Shown one piece after another: positions 8,483 to 16,104 of a stretch of DNA of 26,307 nt (position 1 is its first letter; each line of letters begins with the position of its first letter). Below the pieces are notes generated by a model. It had not been told where the DNA came from and did not search any database. It saw only the letters and a list, made by a program, of their open reading frames with translations. Origin of the DNA: an uncultured Campylobacteraceae bacterium (lineage in GTDB: Bacteria > Campylobacterota > Campylobacteria > Campylobacterales > Arcobacteraceae). The translations under genes and the position numbers were made by a program. The stretch lies in the NCBI GenBank assembly GCA_913057765.1, contig CAJXPH010000010.1, positions 1 to 26,307 of the forward strand. Reading direction: 5' to 3'.

Positions 8483-8909
8483 AACTAAACTTTGTTATAA
8501 AGTAGCCACAAAAATGATGGCTGATACTAAATTTGAGCATGCTTTAGGTATCGAATTAGTTGAAGTAGAAGATGGTTTTGCAAAGATGAAAATGGAAGTT
8601 AGTGAAATGATGCTAAATGGTCATGGAACTTGTCAAGGTGGAGCTATATTCTCTTTTGCAGATGCTGCTTTTGCAATTTCTTGTAATTCAAGAAATATAG
8701 CAACTGTTGCAGGTGGATGTGATATAACCTTTGTAAAACCAGCTTTTTTAGGTGACACATTATATGCAACTGCAAGTGAAAAATATCTAAAAGGTAAAAT
8801 TGGAATTTATGATATTTTGGTGATAAACCAAAAATTTGAATCTGTTGCATTTTTCACGGGAAAATCAGTGGCAATAAAAGGCACAATTATAGATCAAGAG
8901 GAGTTGTAA
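8475..8909 (+). CDS. paaI: PaaI, hotdog-fold acyl-CoA thioesterase
   Basis: PaaI hydrolyses phenylacetyl-CoA and hydroxylated phenylacetyl-CoA derivatives, releasing trapped CoA when the pathway stalls. The protein is 144 aa, normal for the family. The motif LNGHGTCQGGAIFSFAD (47-63) carries H50 and the catalytic D63 of the PaaI-type hotdog domain. The start is the ATG at 8475, inside the end of paaH, with a GGTGGG ribosome-binding site; the upstream GTG at 8463 lacks one. The stop codon overlaps the paaJ start codon (TAATG), so translational coupling is likely. Confidence 0.9.
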   Translation: MSETKLCYKVATKMMADTKFEHALGIELVEVEDGFAKMKMEVSEMMLNGHGTCQGGAIFSFADAAFAISCNSRNIATVAGGCDITFVKPAFLGDTLYATASEKYLKGKIGIYDILVINQKFESVAFFTGKSVAIKGTIIDQEEL

Positions 8910-10123
8910 TGAATGAAGCATATATAATAGATTATATTAGAACGCCAGTTGGTGGTTATGGTGGTTCACTATCGTCAATTAGACCTGATGATATGGGTGC
9001 TGTTCCGTTAAAATACTTAATGGAAAACAATCCTACAATTAACTGGGAAGAACTTGATGACGTTATTTTTGGATGTGCAAATCAAGCTGGTGAAGATAAT
9101 AGAAATGTAGCAAAAATGTCTGCACTTCTAGCTGGTCTTCCTCATCATACAGGAGGAACTACAATCAATAGACTTTGTGGTTCAGGAATGGATGCAATTG
9201 GAATGGCAGCAAGAAGTATTAAAGCAGGAGAATGTGATTTAATTATTGCAGGTGGTGTTGAATCTATGTCAAGAGCTCCTTTTGTTATGCCTAAAGCTGA
9301 TACTGCTTTTACAAGAGCGAACAATGTGTATGATACAACTATTGGCTGGCGTTTTACAAATCCTAAAATGCATGAAATGTTTGGAACAGATTCTATGCCA
9401 GAGACTGGTGAAAATGTAGCAGAAGAGTTTGGGATAAGTAGAGAAGACCAAGATAAATTTGCTTTTAACTCTCAACAAAAATGTAAAGTGGCTACTGAAG
9501 CTGGTTTCTTTAAAAAAGAAATTACACCAGTAAGTGTAAAAAGAAGAAAACAAGATGATTTAATAGTTGACACAGATGAGCATCCAAAACCAAATACAAC
9601 TTTAGAAAAACTTGGAACTCTTAGAACTCCATTTAAAAAAGACGGTACAGTAACAGCTGGAAATGCCTCTGGAGTAAATGATGGAGCAGGAGCTATGATT
9701 ATAGCTTCTAAAGAAGCTGTAGAAAAATATAATTTAAAACCAAAAGCTAAAATTGTAATGATGGCAGTAGCTGGTGTTCCTCCTAGAATTATGGGAATTG
9801 GACCATTATATTCATCTAAAAAGATCTTAGAGAAAACTGGTTTAACTACAAAAGATATGGATGTAATTGAATTAAACGAAGCTTTTGCATCTCAAGGCTT
9901 AGCAACACTAAGAGGATTAGGTTTAGCAGATGATGAAGCTAAAGTAAATCCAAATGGTGGAGCAATATCAATTGGTCATCCATTAGGGATGAGTGGTGCA
10001 AGATTAGTTATGACAGCACTAAATCAATTAGAACAAACAAATGGAAGATATGGTCTTTGTACAATGTGTATTGGAGTAGGACAAGGTATCTCAATGATTA
10101 TTGAAAATTTACAAGTAGACTAA
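8909..10123 (+). CDS. paaJ: PaaJ, 3-oxoadipyl-CoA / 3-oxo-5,6-dehydrosuberyl-CoA thiolase
   Basis: This thiolase cleaves 3-oxo-5,6-dehydrosuberyl-CoA and later 3-oxoadipyl-CoA to acetyl-CoA plus the shortened acyl-CoA; the last round gives succinyl-CoA. It has 404 aa. The nucleophilic C90 is in NRLCGSGMDA, H357 in SIGHPLGMSGAR and C387 in CTMCIGVGQG, the complete thiolase triad. The family is shared with PcaF of the beta-ketoadipate pathway; the setting in paaFGHIJK supports PaaJ. AGAGGAG precedes the ATG, which overlaps the paaI stop. Confidence 0.93.
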   Translation: MNEAYIIDYIRTPVGGYGGSLSSIRPDDMGAVPLKYLMENNPTINWEELDDVIFGCANQAGEDNRNVAKMSALLAGLPHHTGGTTINRLCGSGMDAIGMAARSIKAGECDLIIAGGVESMSRAPFVMPKADTAFTRANNVYDTTIGWRFTNPKMHEMFGTDSMPETGENVAEEFGISREDQDKFAFNSQQKCKVATEAGFFKKEITPVSVKRRKQDDLIVDTDEHPKPNTTLEKLGTLRTPFKKDGTVTAGNASGVNDGAGAMIIASKEAVEKYNLKPKAKIVMMAVAGVPPRIMGIGPLYSSKKILEKTGLTTKDMDVIELNEAFASQGLATLRGLGLADDEAKVNPNGGAISIGHPLGMSGARLVMTALNQLEQTNGRYGLCTMCIGVGQGISMIIENLQVD

Positions 10124-10132
10124 GGAAGTAAG

Positions 10133-11440
10133 ATGGCAGATACAAAAAATAGAAAAACAGTTAGCTATTACCCAAAAGTTTTAGTTTCAAAAGATGAATT
10201 GATTGCATTACAAACAAGAAGAATGAAACATACTCTTTTAAGAGCATATTCTTTTGTACCATATTATAAAAAGAAATGGGATGATCATGGTGTTCATCCC
10301 GATGATTTTACTTTCTTAGAAGATATTAATAAATTTCCCTTTACAACAAAAGAGGATTTAAGATTAAATTACCCTTTTGGAATGTTTGCAAATCCAATGA
10401 GTGATATTGTTAGACTTCATGCATCTTCAGGAACGACAGGAAAACCTACAGTTGTTGGATATACAAGAAAAGATATTGATACTTGGTCTGATTTAGTAGC
10501 AAGGTCACTTAGACTTGGTGGAGTAGGCAAAGGAGATATGGTACATATATCTTATGGATACGGACTATTTACTGGAGGTCTTGGAGCACATTATGGTGCT
10601 GAGAAACTTGGATGTACTGTTATTCCAGCTTCAGGTGGATTTACTGATAAGCAAGTTACTTTAATCAATGACTTTAAAGCTACTGCAATTATGGTAACTC
10701 CATCTTATATGTTAAATATAATTGAAGAGATGGAAAATAGAGGGATTGATCCAAAAGAGACAGCACTTAAAGTTGGTATTTTTGGAGCTGAACCATGGTC
10801 AATGGAAATGAAGAAAAAAATTGAAGATAAAGTAGGAATTGCTGCACTTGATATTTATGGTTTATCTGAAATGATGGGACCTGGTGTTGCGTGTGAAGTT
10901 TTAGAAGATCGAGGGGATTTATACATTTGGGAAGATCATTTCTACCCTGAAATTGTAGATAAAGATACATTTGAACCATTAGCTGATAATAATGAAGGAG
11001 AATTAGTTCTTACTACTTTAACTAAAGAAGCCCTACCAATTATTAGATATAGAACAAAAGATTTATCAACACTATATGAGGGTGACCTTTTAAATATGAG
11101 AAAAATGAAACGTATTAAAGCCAGAACTGATGATATGATGATTATTAGAGGTGTTAATGTATTCCCATCTCAAATTGAAGAAGTTTTACTTAAAATTGAA
11201 GCTTTCTCTGCATACTACCAAATTATCATTTCAAGAACTGGAAACATGGACGATATGGCAATTGATATTGAGGCAGAATTAAGTGCAAGTGATGCCGAAA
11301 TTACTGCTGCGGTTAAAACACTTATTCATAAAGTCAAATCGGGGATTGGGGTTTCTGTAAAAGTAAATGTCAAAGCTCATGGACAAGTTCCAAGAAGCCA
11401 AGGAAAAGCTCAAAGAGTTGTAGATAAAAGAAATTTATAG
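10133..11440 (+). CDS. paaK: PaaK, phenylacetate-CoA ligase
   Basis: PaaK activates phenylacetate with ATP and CoA to phenylacetyl-CoA, the first committed step; it is cytosolic. The protein is 435 aa, as in PaaK of other bacteria. The AMP-forming ligase P-loop SSGTTGKP lies at 98-105, followed by YGLSEMMGPG near 243-252, a RYRTKDLS motif in the hinge region and VNVFPSQIEEVL in the C-terminal subdomain. The tail VPRSQGKAQRVVDKR is typical of PaaK. It starts 9 bp after paaJ with AAGGAAG. Confidence 0.95.
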   Translation: MADTKNRKTVSYYPKVLVSKDELIALQTRRMKHTLLRAYSFVPYYKKKWDDHGVHPDDFTFLEDINKFPFTTKEDLRLNYPFGMFANPMSDIVRLHASSGTTGKPTVVGYTRKDIDTWSDLVARSLRLGGVGKGDMVHISYGYGLFTGGLGAHYGAEKLGCTVIPASGGFTDKQVTLINDFKATAIMVTPSYMLNIIEEMENRGIDPKETALKVGIFGAEPWSMEMKKKIEDKVGIAALDIYGLSEMMGPGVACEVLEDRGDLYIWEDHFYPEIVDKDTFEPLADNNEGELVLTTLTKEALPIIRYRTKDLSTLYEGDLLNMRKMKRIKARTDDMMIIRGVNVFPSQIEEVLLKIEAFSAYYQIIISRTGNMDDMAIDIEAELSASDAEITAAVKTLIHKVKSGIGVSVKVNVKAHGQVPRSQGKAQRVVDKRNL

Positions 11441-11448
11441 GAGTTGTA

Positions 11449-11982
11449 ATGTCAAAAAAAGTATTAGTGGTTCTAGCTCATGACGATATGAAAATATCTA
11501 GAGTAAATAAACGTTTGGTACAAGAGTTAGAATCTTGTGACAATATTGAAGTAAGAGATATAAAAGCTTTATATCCTGATTATAAAATTGATATAGAAGC
11601 AGAACAAGAAGCTATAAAAAAAGCTGACAAAGTAGTATTTCAATTCCCAATGTTTTGGTTTAATGCACCTTCAATACTTAAAGAATGGATGGATAAAGTC
11701 TACTCTTTAGGTTTTGCATTTGATGTTACTCAAGATGGTTACCAAAGAAGAGAATTAGATGGAAGAGAATTTATGCTCGCCGTTTCTATGGGTGGACATG
11801 AAGCAGCTTATGACGGAGATTATAAAAGTGTAGATGAGTGTTTAACTCCTTATATTTATACTGCAAAATTTTGTGGTATGAAAGTAGTTGAACCATTCTA
11901 TACATATAGAGCAATGCAAAATTTAAGTGATGAAAAACTTGAAGCATTAGCTCCACAATTCAAAGAAGCAATTCTAAAATAA
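11449..11982 (+). CDS. Flavodoxin-fold NAD(P)H (quinone) oxidoreductase
   Basis: The protein is 177 aa and belongs to the KefF/YwrO/MdaB-like NAD(P)H dehydrogenase family, FMN- or FAD-binding, dimeric and cytosolic. The N-terminal KVLVVLAHDD loop binds flavin phosphate, and FPMFWFNAPSILKEWMDKVY (67-86) is the family's signature, with AVSMGGHE near 110 as the second flavin-contact loop. The usual reaction is two-electron reduction of quinones by NAD(P)H. It is the seventh gene of the paa operon, 8 bp after paaK with GGAGTTG upstream, so it is expected to be induced with the pathway. A role in detoxifying quinone-like by-products of ring oxygenation is possible but inferred. Confidence 0.8.
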   Translation: MSKKVLVVLAHDDMKISRVNKRLVQELESCDNIEVRDIKALYPDYKIDIEAEQEAIKKADKVVFQFPMFWFNAPSILKEWMDKVYSLGFAFDVTQDGYQRRELDGREFMLAVSMGGHEAAYDGDYKSVDECLTPYIYTAKFCGMKVVEPFYTYRAMQNLSDEKLEALAPQFKEAILK

Positions 11983-11990
11983 GGTTAAAA

Positions 11991-12581
11991 GTGAACTATT
12001 TAGAGGTTAAATTTAAAGAAGAAGAACAAGAAGAAGTAGATACTGCAAATTTTATAAGTAATGTTATAAAAGCACAAGAGACATTAGGTTACAAAATACA
12101 GAAAAATTCATTTAACCATGAAAAACTACAGGAACTTGGATTTAAATTTAATCCTTCTACAAAAGGATATGGATTAAAAAAAGATTTCACTTTAGATGAG
12201 CTAATTAACTTAGCTAAAAAAGTAAATTTGTTAGAAAACCATATCCTAATACATGGATTTATAGAATTAAGAGTATTCAATGATAAATTATATTTTTGGG
12301 ATAAAGCCTTAATTTATGAAGGTATTGATAGTTTTGATTATTGTATGAAGTATCATAATATTTTAAAAATTGAAAATCTTAATGTCCTAACAAAATCAGA
12401 CTCAATAAACGAATCTTTACTTAATATAGTTGACTATACAAAACGATACAGTGAACCTAGTTCTGAATTTATCACACAAAGTTGTGTATGGGATAAAAAA
12501 GAAGGTTATAAGATTTTAAAAGAATTTGTAGAAAATATTAATTCTTATATTTTAAGAAAAGAAGCAAAAGAATTTAATTAA
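11991..12581 (+). CDS. Unknown protein in the paa operon (196 aa)
   Basis: I do not recognise this family. The start is a GTG with AAGG six bases upstream, and it follows the flavodoxin-fold gene by 8 bp, so it is part of the operon. It is soluble, with no signal peptide or membrane segment, and is rich in Lys, Glu, Asn and aromatic residues. The only cysteines are in FDYCMKYH and TQSCVWD, with no clustering that would suggest metal binding. Mixed helices and strands are likely. Base composition is like its neighbours. A paa accessory or chaperone role is possible only from position. Confidence 0.7.
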   Translation: MNYLEVKFKEEEQEEVDTANFISNVIKAQETLGYKIQKNSFNHEKLQELGFKFNPSTKGYGLKKDFTLDELINLAKKVNLLENHILIHGFIELRVFNDKLYFWDKALIYEGIDSFDYCMKYHNILKIENLNVLTKSDSINESLLNIVDYTKRYSEPSSEFITQSCVWDKKEGYKILKEFVENINSYILRKEAKEFN

Positions 12582-12595
12582 TAAAGGTATTAGCT

Positions 12596-12862
12596 ATGAG
12601 AGAACAAGGTGTAAATGAAATTGTATTAAACACAATTGGAGAGCAATATGTAGTTGTTGTTGGCTTTGGAATAGAAAGATATGAATCAGAAGTTGAATCT
12701 GGATTAACACAAGAAAGAGTTGAAACTCTATCTTACAAAGCAAAAGAATTTTATAACAACAATAAAGAAAATATGATAAAAACTCCATTAGGAATTCAAA
12801 GAATTATTATTAAAAAATTTCTAAATAATGAAGAAATCACAGAATTTAAAGTAAATATTTAA
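12596..12862 (+). CDS. Unknown small protein ending the paa operon (88 aa)
   Basis: I do not recognise this family. The ATG follows AAAGG and the gene starts 14 bp after the previous one. It is a small soluble acidic/basic protein with an N-terminal strand pair (EIVLNTIGEQYVVVVGFGIE, 8-27) and a helical centre, and has no cysteine. It is not PaaB or PaaD: no similarity to the PaaB N-terminus is visible, and the zinc/iron-sulfur cysteines of PaaD are absent. The coding end is inside a terminator hairpin, so it is the last gene of the unit. Confidence 0.65.
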   Translation: MREQGVNEIVLNTIGEQYVVVVGFGIERYESEVESGLTQERVETLSYKAKEFYNNNKENMIKTPLGIQRIIIKKFLNNEEITEFKVNI

Positions 12863-12887
12863 ATAATTGTAATATATTTACTTTTTT
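12851..12887 (+). terminator. Terminator of the paaFGHIJK operon
   Basis: GTAAATAT (12851-12858) pairs perfectly with ATATTTAC (12874-12881) and is followed at once by six T. The stem is nearly all A/T, so it may be weak and leak into paaX. Confidence 0.55.
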
Positions 12888-12955
12888 CTAAAAGCTCTTA
12901 ATGAAGCATGTTCTAAAGACTTTAAACATAATTTAACAAGCTTTTTTTTTATTTT

Positions 12956-12964
12956 TGATACAAT
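12956..12964 (+). promoter_or_regulatory. Candidate extended -10 promoter of paaX
   Basis: TGATACAAT, an extended -10 (TG, one base, TACAAT), follows a T-rich tract at 12941-12956, the usual sigma-70 promoter style of Campylobacterota. Transcription would start near 12971, about 22 nt before the GTG. An imperfect hairpin (12908-12929) lies upstream. Confidence 0.5.
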
Positions 12965-12993
12965 ATCTAACAAATATAAGAATAAGGAACAAC

Positions 12994-13923
12994 GTGAGTG
13001 AGTTAGAACATAATGAAGTTGATGAATATTTAAAAGAAATTCTAGAAGAGATATCACCAAAAGCAAAATCTTTAATTATTACCTTTTTCGGAGATACTGT
13101 TTTTCCATATGGAGGAACTATTTGGCTAGGTTCTTTAGTCAAGTTCATGGAAGAGTTTGATATTAGTGAAAAACTAACAAGAACATCTATCTTTAGACTT
13201 ACAAAAGAAGGATGGTTAAGTTCAAAGAAATTTGGTCGAGAAAGCTATTATTCATTAAGTGATTTAGCCATTGATAGATTCATTAAAGCTCACTACAGTG
13301 TTTATGCATATGATGAACAAGAGAAAGATAGAGATTGGTTAGTTCTATTTTCAAACGGTTTAACACCAGCAAAAGAACAAGACTTATCAAAAGTACTAAA
13401 AAAAGAAGGTTTTGCAAATCCATCAAAACATGTACATATTCACCCTCATTATAAAATGGAATATATGCAAGATATTTTAATAAAAAATGAACTTCAAAAT
13501 GATGTTCTTTTAGTAAAAGGCCCAATTCATATGCCTATGAATAAAGAAATGATAAAAAGTATGGTTCATACTTATTGGGATTTAAAAGATGTAGAAGAAA
13601 GATATCAAGCATTTATCACAAAATTTAGAAGAATCTTTTCACTGAAAACTCCTATTGATCAATTTACTGATAAACAATGTTTTATGTTAAGAATAATGCT
13701 TATCCATGAATACAGAAGAGCTCTATTATTTGACCCTAAACTAGGAAATGATTTAGTCTCTATTGATTGGTTAGGAAAAGCTGCATCATCACTTGTAGAA
13801 TCAATTTATGGAGGAATTCATAATCAAGCAAATAACTATGTTAAAAATAACCTTCTAACAGTTGGAGGCAATACTCCTAAGCTAGATAAGTTCTATTTTA
13901 ATAGATTTGGTGGAATAAGATAA
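12994..13923 (+). CDS. paaX: PaaX, phenylacetyl-CoA-responsive transcriptional repressor
   Basis: PaaX-family regulators repress paa genes and release DNA on binding phenylacetyl-CoA. The protein is about 310 aa (E. coli PaaX is 316). The N-terminal winged helix spans roughly residues 15-80: SLIITFFGDTV, then LVKFMEEFDISEKLTRTSIFRLTKEGWL and the wing SKKFGRESYYSLS. The PaaX central and C-terminal domains follow, including the MLRIMLIHEYRRALLFDPKLG segment near 235. I chose the GTG at 12994 because AAGGA precedes it; the TTG at 12955 falls in the promoter. It follows the paa operon in the same direction and converges on the AEC carrier. Confidence 0.92.
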   Translation: MSELEHNEVDEYLKEILEEISPKAKSLIITFFGDTVFPYGGTIWLGSLVKFMEEFDISEKLTRTSIFRLTKEGWLSSKKFGRESYYSLSDLAIDRFIKAHYSVYAYDEQEKDRDWLVLFSNGLTPAKEQDLSKVLKKEGFANPSKHVHIHPHYKMEYMQDILIKNELQNDVLLVKGPIHMPMNKEMIKSMVHTYWDLKDVEERYQAFITKFRRIFSLKTPIDQFTDKQCFMLRIMLIHEYRRALLFDPKLGNDLVSIDWLGKAASSLVESIYGGIHNQANNYVKNNLLTVGGNTPKLDKFYFNRFGGIR

Positions 13924-13934
13924 TTATCTTATTC
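13913..13934. terminator. Perfect palindrome acting as bidirectional terminator between paaX and the AEC gene
   Basis: GAATAAGATAA (13913-13923) is followed directly by its reverse complement, giving a perfect 22-bp palindrome with AATT at the tip. An outer TGGTGG/CCACCA pair (13908-13913, 13950-13955) could form a competing stem. No long T-run follows, so efficiency is uncertain. The paaX stop codon is inside it. Confidence 0.6.
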
Positions 13935-13942
13935 TAATCCAA

Positions 13943-14869
13943 TTAGAAACCACCATATAGTGCTAAAACAATTGGTATATATATAACAGAAACAATTGTA
14001 CTTAACAGAACGGTGAAACTAGCTTTTTCTGGTTTTGCATTTAGTAAAACTGCTAAGGTTACAGTATTCCCTGCAAGTGGTACAATTGCGAATAAAAACA
14101 TAACTTTATATAAATCTTCATTTAAAAACATATAAAATTCTCTATCTATATAAATAACACCTAATATTGCAAGTGGCCAAAAAATAAATTTTAAGAAAAA
14201 TGTAATTGATATAAACTTAGCATCAAGATCTGTACCTCTTTTAAGTCCTACAAGTCCCATTCCTAACATCATCATACCAAGAATTCCATAGGCACCTTTA
14301 AACTGTCCAGTATAAGCACTAACTTCTTCAGGAATTGTAATTCCAAAAAGGTTTAAGACAACACCTAATATAAAAGCATATAAAATTGGTAATTTTAATA
14401 TCTTATTTAAAGATTCTTTTACTGTAAAGTTTCCTTTTGCAGTTACATAAAAACCTGTACTACTCTCATATAATAAAGAGGCTAAAACTGTAAAAATATA
14501 AATATCAGCTAGGTATGGTGGAAAAAATATAATTGCTAAAGGAATTCCAAAATATCCAGTATTTCCAGTACCTGCACTAAAGGCTAAAATATTACCCGTT
14601 GGGTCATTCCACGTATTTCTAAATATAAATAATGCAAGAAAAGCAAGTGCAGAACAAAAAATATAGAAAAATACAGGTAAGAATAAAATAGATAAATCAA
14701 TTTTAACACTTAATGTTGCAGAAAAAACTACGATTGGGCCTAAAATATATATCAATATATTTGCAATTGATTCTCTTTTAACATCTAAAAGTTTTGCAGA
14801 AAAATATCCTAATATAATATTAATATATAAAGGAAATATTTTTAATAATAGTAAGAAAAATAGTGACAT
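13943..14869 (-). CDS. AEC-family (auxin efflux carrier-type) membrane transporter
   Basis: This is an inner-membrane protein of 308 aa with about nine to ten hydrophobic helices in two halves. The conserved GTGNTGYFGIPLA segment (near 98-110) and GTVNL-like PLAGNTVTLAVLL (near 271) are the discontinuous-helix motifs of the AEC fold shared with bile-acid and auxin carriers. Bacterial members move small carboxylates such as malonate. AGGAAC precedes the ATG. It has its own promoter and operator and does not share the PaaX-region promoter. The position between paaX and the oxygenase genes suggests it moves an aromatic acid; direction and substrate are inference. Confidence 0.85.
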   Translation of the reverse strand: MSLFFLLLLKIFPLYINIILGYFSAKLLDVKRESIANILIYILGPIVVFSATLSVKIDLSILFLPVFFYIFCSALAFLALFIFRNTWNDPTGNILAFSAGTGNTGYFGIPLAIIFFPPYLADIYIFTVLASLLYESSTGFYVTAKGNFTVKESLNKILKLPILYAFILGVVLNLFGITIPEEVSAYTGQFKGAYGILGMMMLGMGLVGLKRGTDLDAKFISITFFLKFIFWPLAILGVIYIDREFYMFLNEDLYKVMFLFAIVPLAGNTVTLAVLLNAKPEKASFTVLLSTIVSVIYIPIVLALYGGF

Positions 14870-14896
14870 AAACAGTTCCTATATATTAATTATAAT

Positions 14897-14947
14897 TTGA
14901 CTATATAGTCAATTGATTAATATAACATATTATAATCATATAGTCAA
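14897..14947 (-). promoter_or_regulatory. AEC promoter with palindromic operator
   Basis: On the minus strand, TTGACT (14942-14947), 17 bp and TATATT (14919-14924) form a sigma-70 promoter starting near 14912. A perfect 16-bp palindrome, TTGACTAT/ATAGTCAA (14897-14912), covers +1 to +16. The sequence ATATAGTCAA recurs at 14938-14947 over the -35 box. This is a classical repressor layout. The regulator (TetR, MarR or GntR type) is not identifiable. Confidence 0.7.
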
Positions 14948-14969
14948 ACTTTTAATAAAGATTTTATTT

Positions 14970-15013
14970 AAAAAAGGAAAACTAATCGTAGGTATAAATA
15001 TTCCTACGATTAG
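14970..15013 (-). terminator. Rho-independent terminator after the oxygenase/reductase pair
   Basis: CTAATCGTAGG (14982-14992) and CCTACGATTAG (15003-15013) make a perfect 11-bp stem with a 10-base loop. On the minus strand TTTTCCTTTTTT follows. It separates the reductase transcript from the AEC promoter. Confidence 0.88.
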
Positions 15014-15044
15014 CAAAGTTTAATTGAATAATTTTTGAAGATTT

Positions 15045-16064
15045 TTACTGTACTTGTTGTGCGAAATACTCTTCCATATGGATTAGTTCTTCTTTTGCAC
15101 CAAGTTTATCAACGATTTTTTTACAAGAATCTACAAATGATACTCCACCTGCAATATAAACTGAATGGTTAGAAAGATCTGAAAGTAATTGCGGTAAAAC
15201 TTTATCAATTCTTCCTTCTAAACCACCAAGATTATTACTCTCTTGAGTAAGAGTAAATTTATATTTAAAGTTTACATATTTAGATTCTAAGTATTTAAGT
15301 TTTCCAAAATCAAGTAAATCTGCTTTTGTTTTAGCGGAAAACAACAGAGTTACAGGATTTCTATTACCTCTACTTAAGTATGCATTTAGAAGTGATAATA
15401 TAGGAGCTAATCCACTTCCAGAAGCAAGACATAAAATAGGAGTATCAACACTAGGATCACCTAAGAAAGTTCCATATGGTGCATTAATTTTAATATTATC
15501 ACCGATATTTACTTCTTCATGAATCCAAGGTGAAGTTTTCCCTCCTTTTTCATTTGTAATAAGGAAAGATAATTCACCACTTGGTCTTGGAGAATTAGCA
15601 ATAGAGTATGGTCTTAGAGGATGTCCAGAACCCTCATCACCTATCATTGCATATTGACCAGGCCAAAACTTAATTGGTTGTCCAAGAGGTGATAATCTCA
15701 ACTCTAATATTTTTTCATTACGTTGAATCTTATCTGTTACAATATGCCAAGAATTTTCAACAGGTGGGAATAATTTAGGTTGTGCATCTTCAGTTCCAAA
15801 CTCAATTTCTAAAACATCAGAAGTTGGTTTAGCCATACACATAAGTCCATAACCTTTATCTCTATCTTCTTGAGATAAGGCCATGTCCATAATAAAACCT
15901 TGGTCAAATTCACCACTTAAAACTTTTATTTTACATTCACCACAAGCTCCAGCTCTACAGTTGTTGGGCAAAGCGTACCCTTGTTTCTCAAGAACAGATA
16001 AAACTGTTTCTCCCGAAGGACAATCTATCTCTTTCCCTGATGGTTGCATAATAATTTTTTTCAT
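15045..16064 (-). CDS. Ferredoxin/FAD/NAD(P)H reductase of a diiron oxygenase
   Basis: This protein passes electrons from NAD(P)H through FAD and a [2Fe-2S] cluster to an oxygenase. It has 339 aa in three domains. The N-terminal plant-type ferredoxin has cysteines C36, C41, C44 and C76. The FAD domain carries RPYS at 151-154. The NAD(P) domain carries GSGLAPI at 216-222 and ends in EEYF. This order (ferredoxin first) is that of reductases of bacterial multicomponent monooxygenases and BenC-type dioxygenases; PaaE has its ferredoxin at the C-terminus. AGGA precedes the ATG. It lies 40 bp after the diiron gene in one transcription unit and is almost certainly its electron donor. Confidence 0.9.
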   Translation of the reverse strand: MKKIIMQPSGKEIDCPSGETVLSVLEKQGYALPNNCRAGACGECKIKVLSGEFDQGFIMDMALSQEDRDKGYGLMCMAKPTSDVLEIEFGTEDAQPKLFPPVENSWHIVTDKIQRNEKILELRLSPLGQPIKFWPGQYAMIGDEGSGHPLRPYSIANSPRPSGELSFLITNEKGGKTSPWIHEEVNIGDNIKINAPYGTFLGDPSVDTPILCLASGSGLAPILSLLNAYLSRGNRNPVTLLFSAKTKADLLDFGKLKYLESKYVNFKYKFTLTQESNNLGGLEGRIDKVLPQLLSDLSNHSVYIAGGVSFVDSCKKIVDKLGAKEELIHMEEYFAQQVQ

Positions 16065-16104
16065 ATCTAATTCCTGGTCATTTTATTTATATTTTTAGTA
16101 TTTA

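Noticed and set aside
12596..12862. PaaB or PaaD from small size and operon position
   Set aside because: No PaaB-like sequence and no cysteines as in PaaD.
12908..12929. Hairpin upstream of paaX as a second operon terminator or PaaX operator
   Set aside because: The stem has a bulge, and the T-run is 12 bases away; it shares no sequence with the other repeats.
15045..16064. PaaE
   Set aside because: The ferredoxin domain is N-terminal; PaaE carries it at the C-terminus. I left the gene symbol empty.
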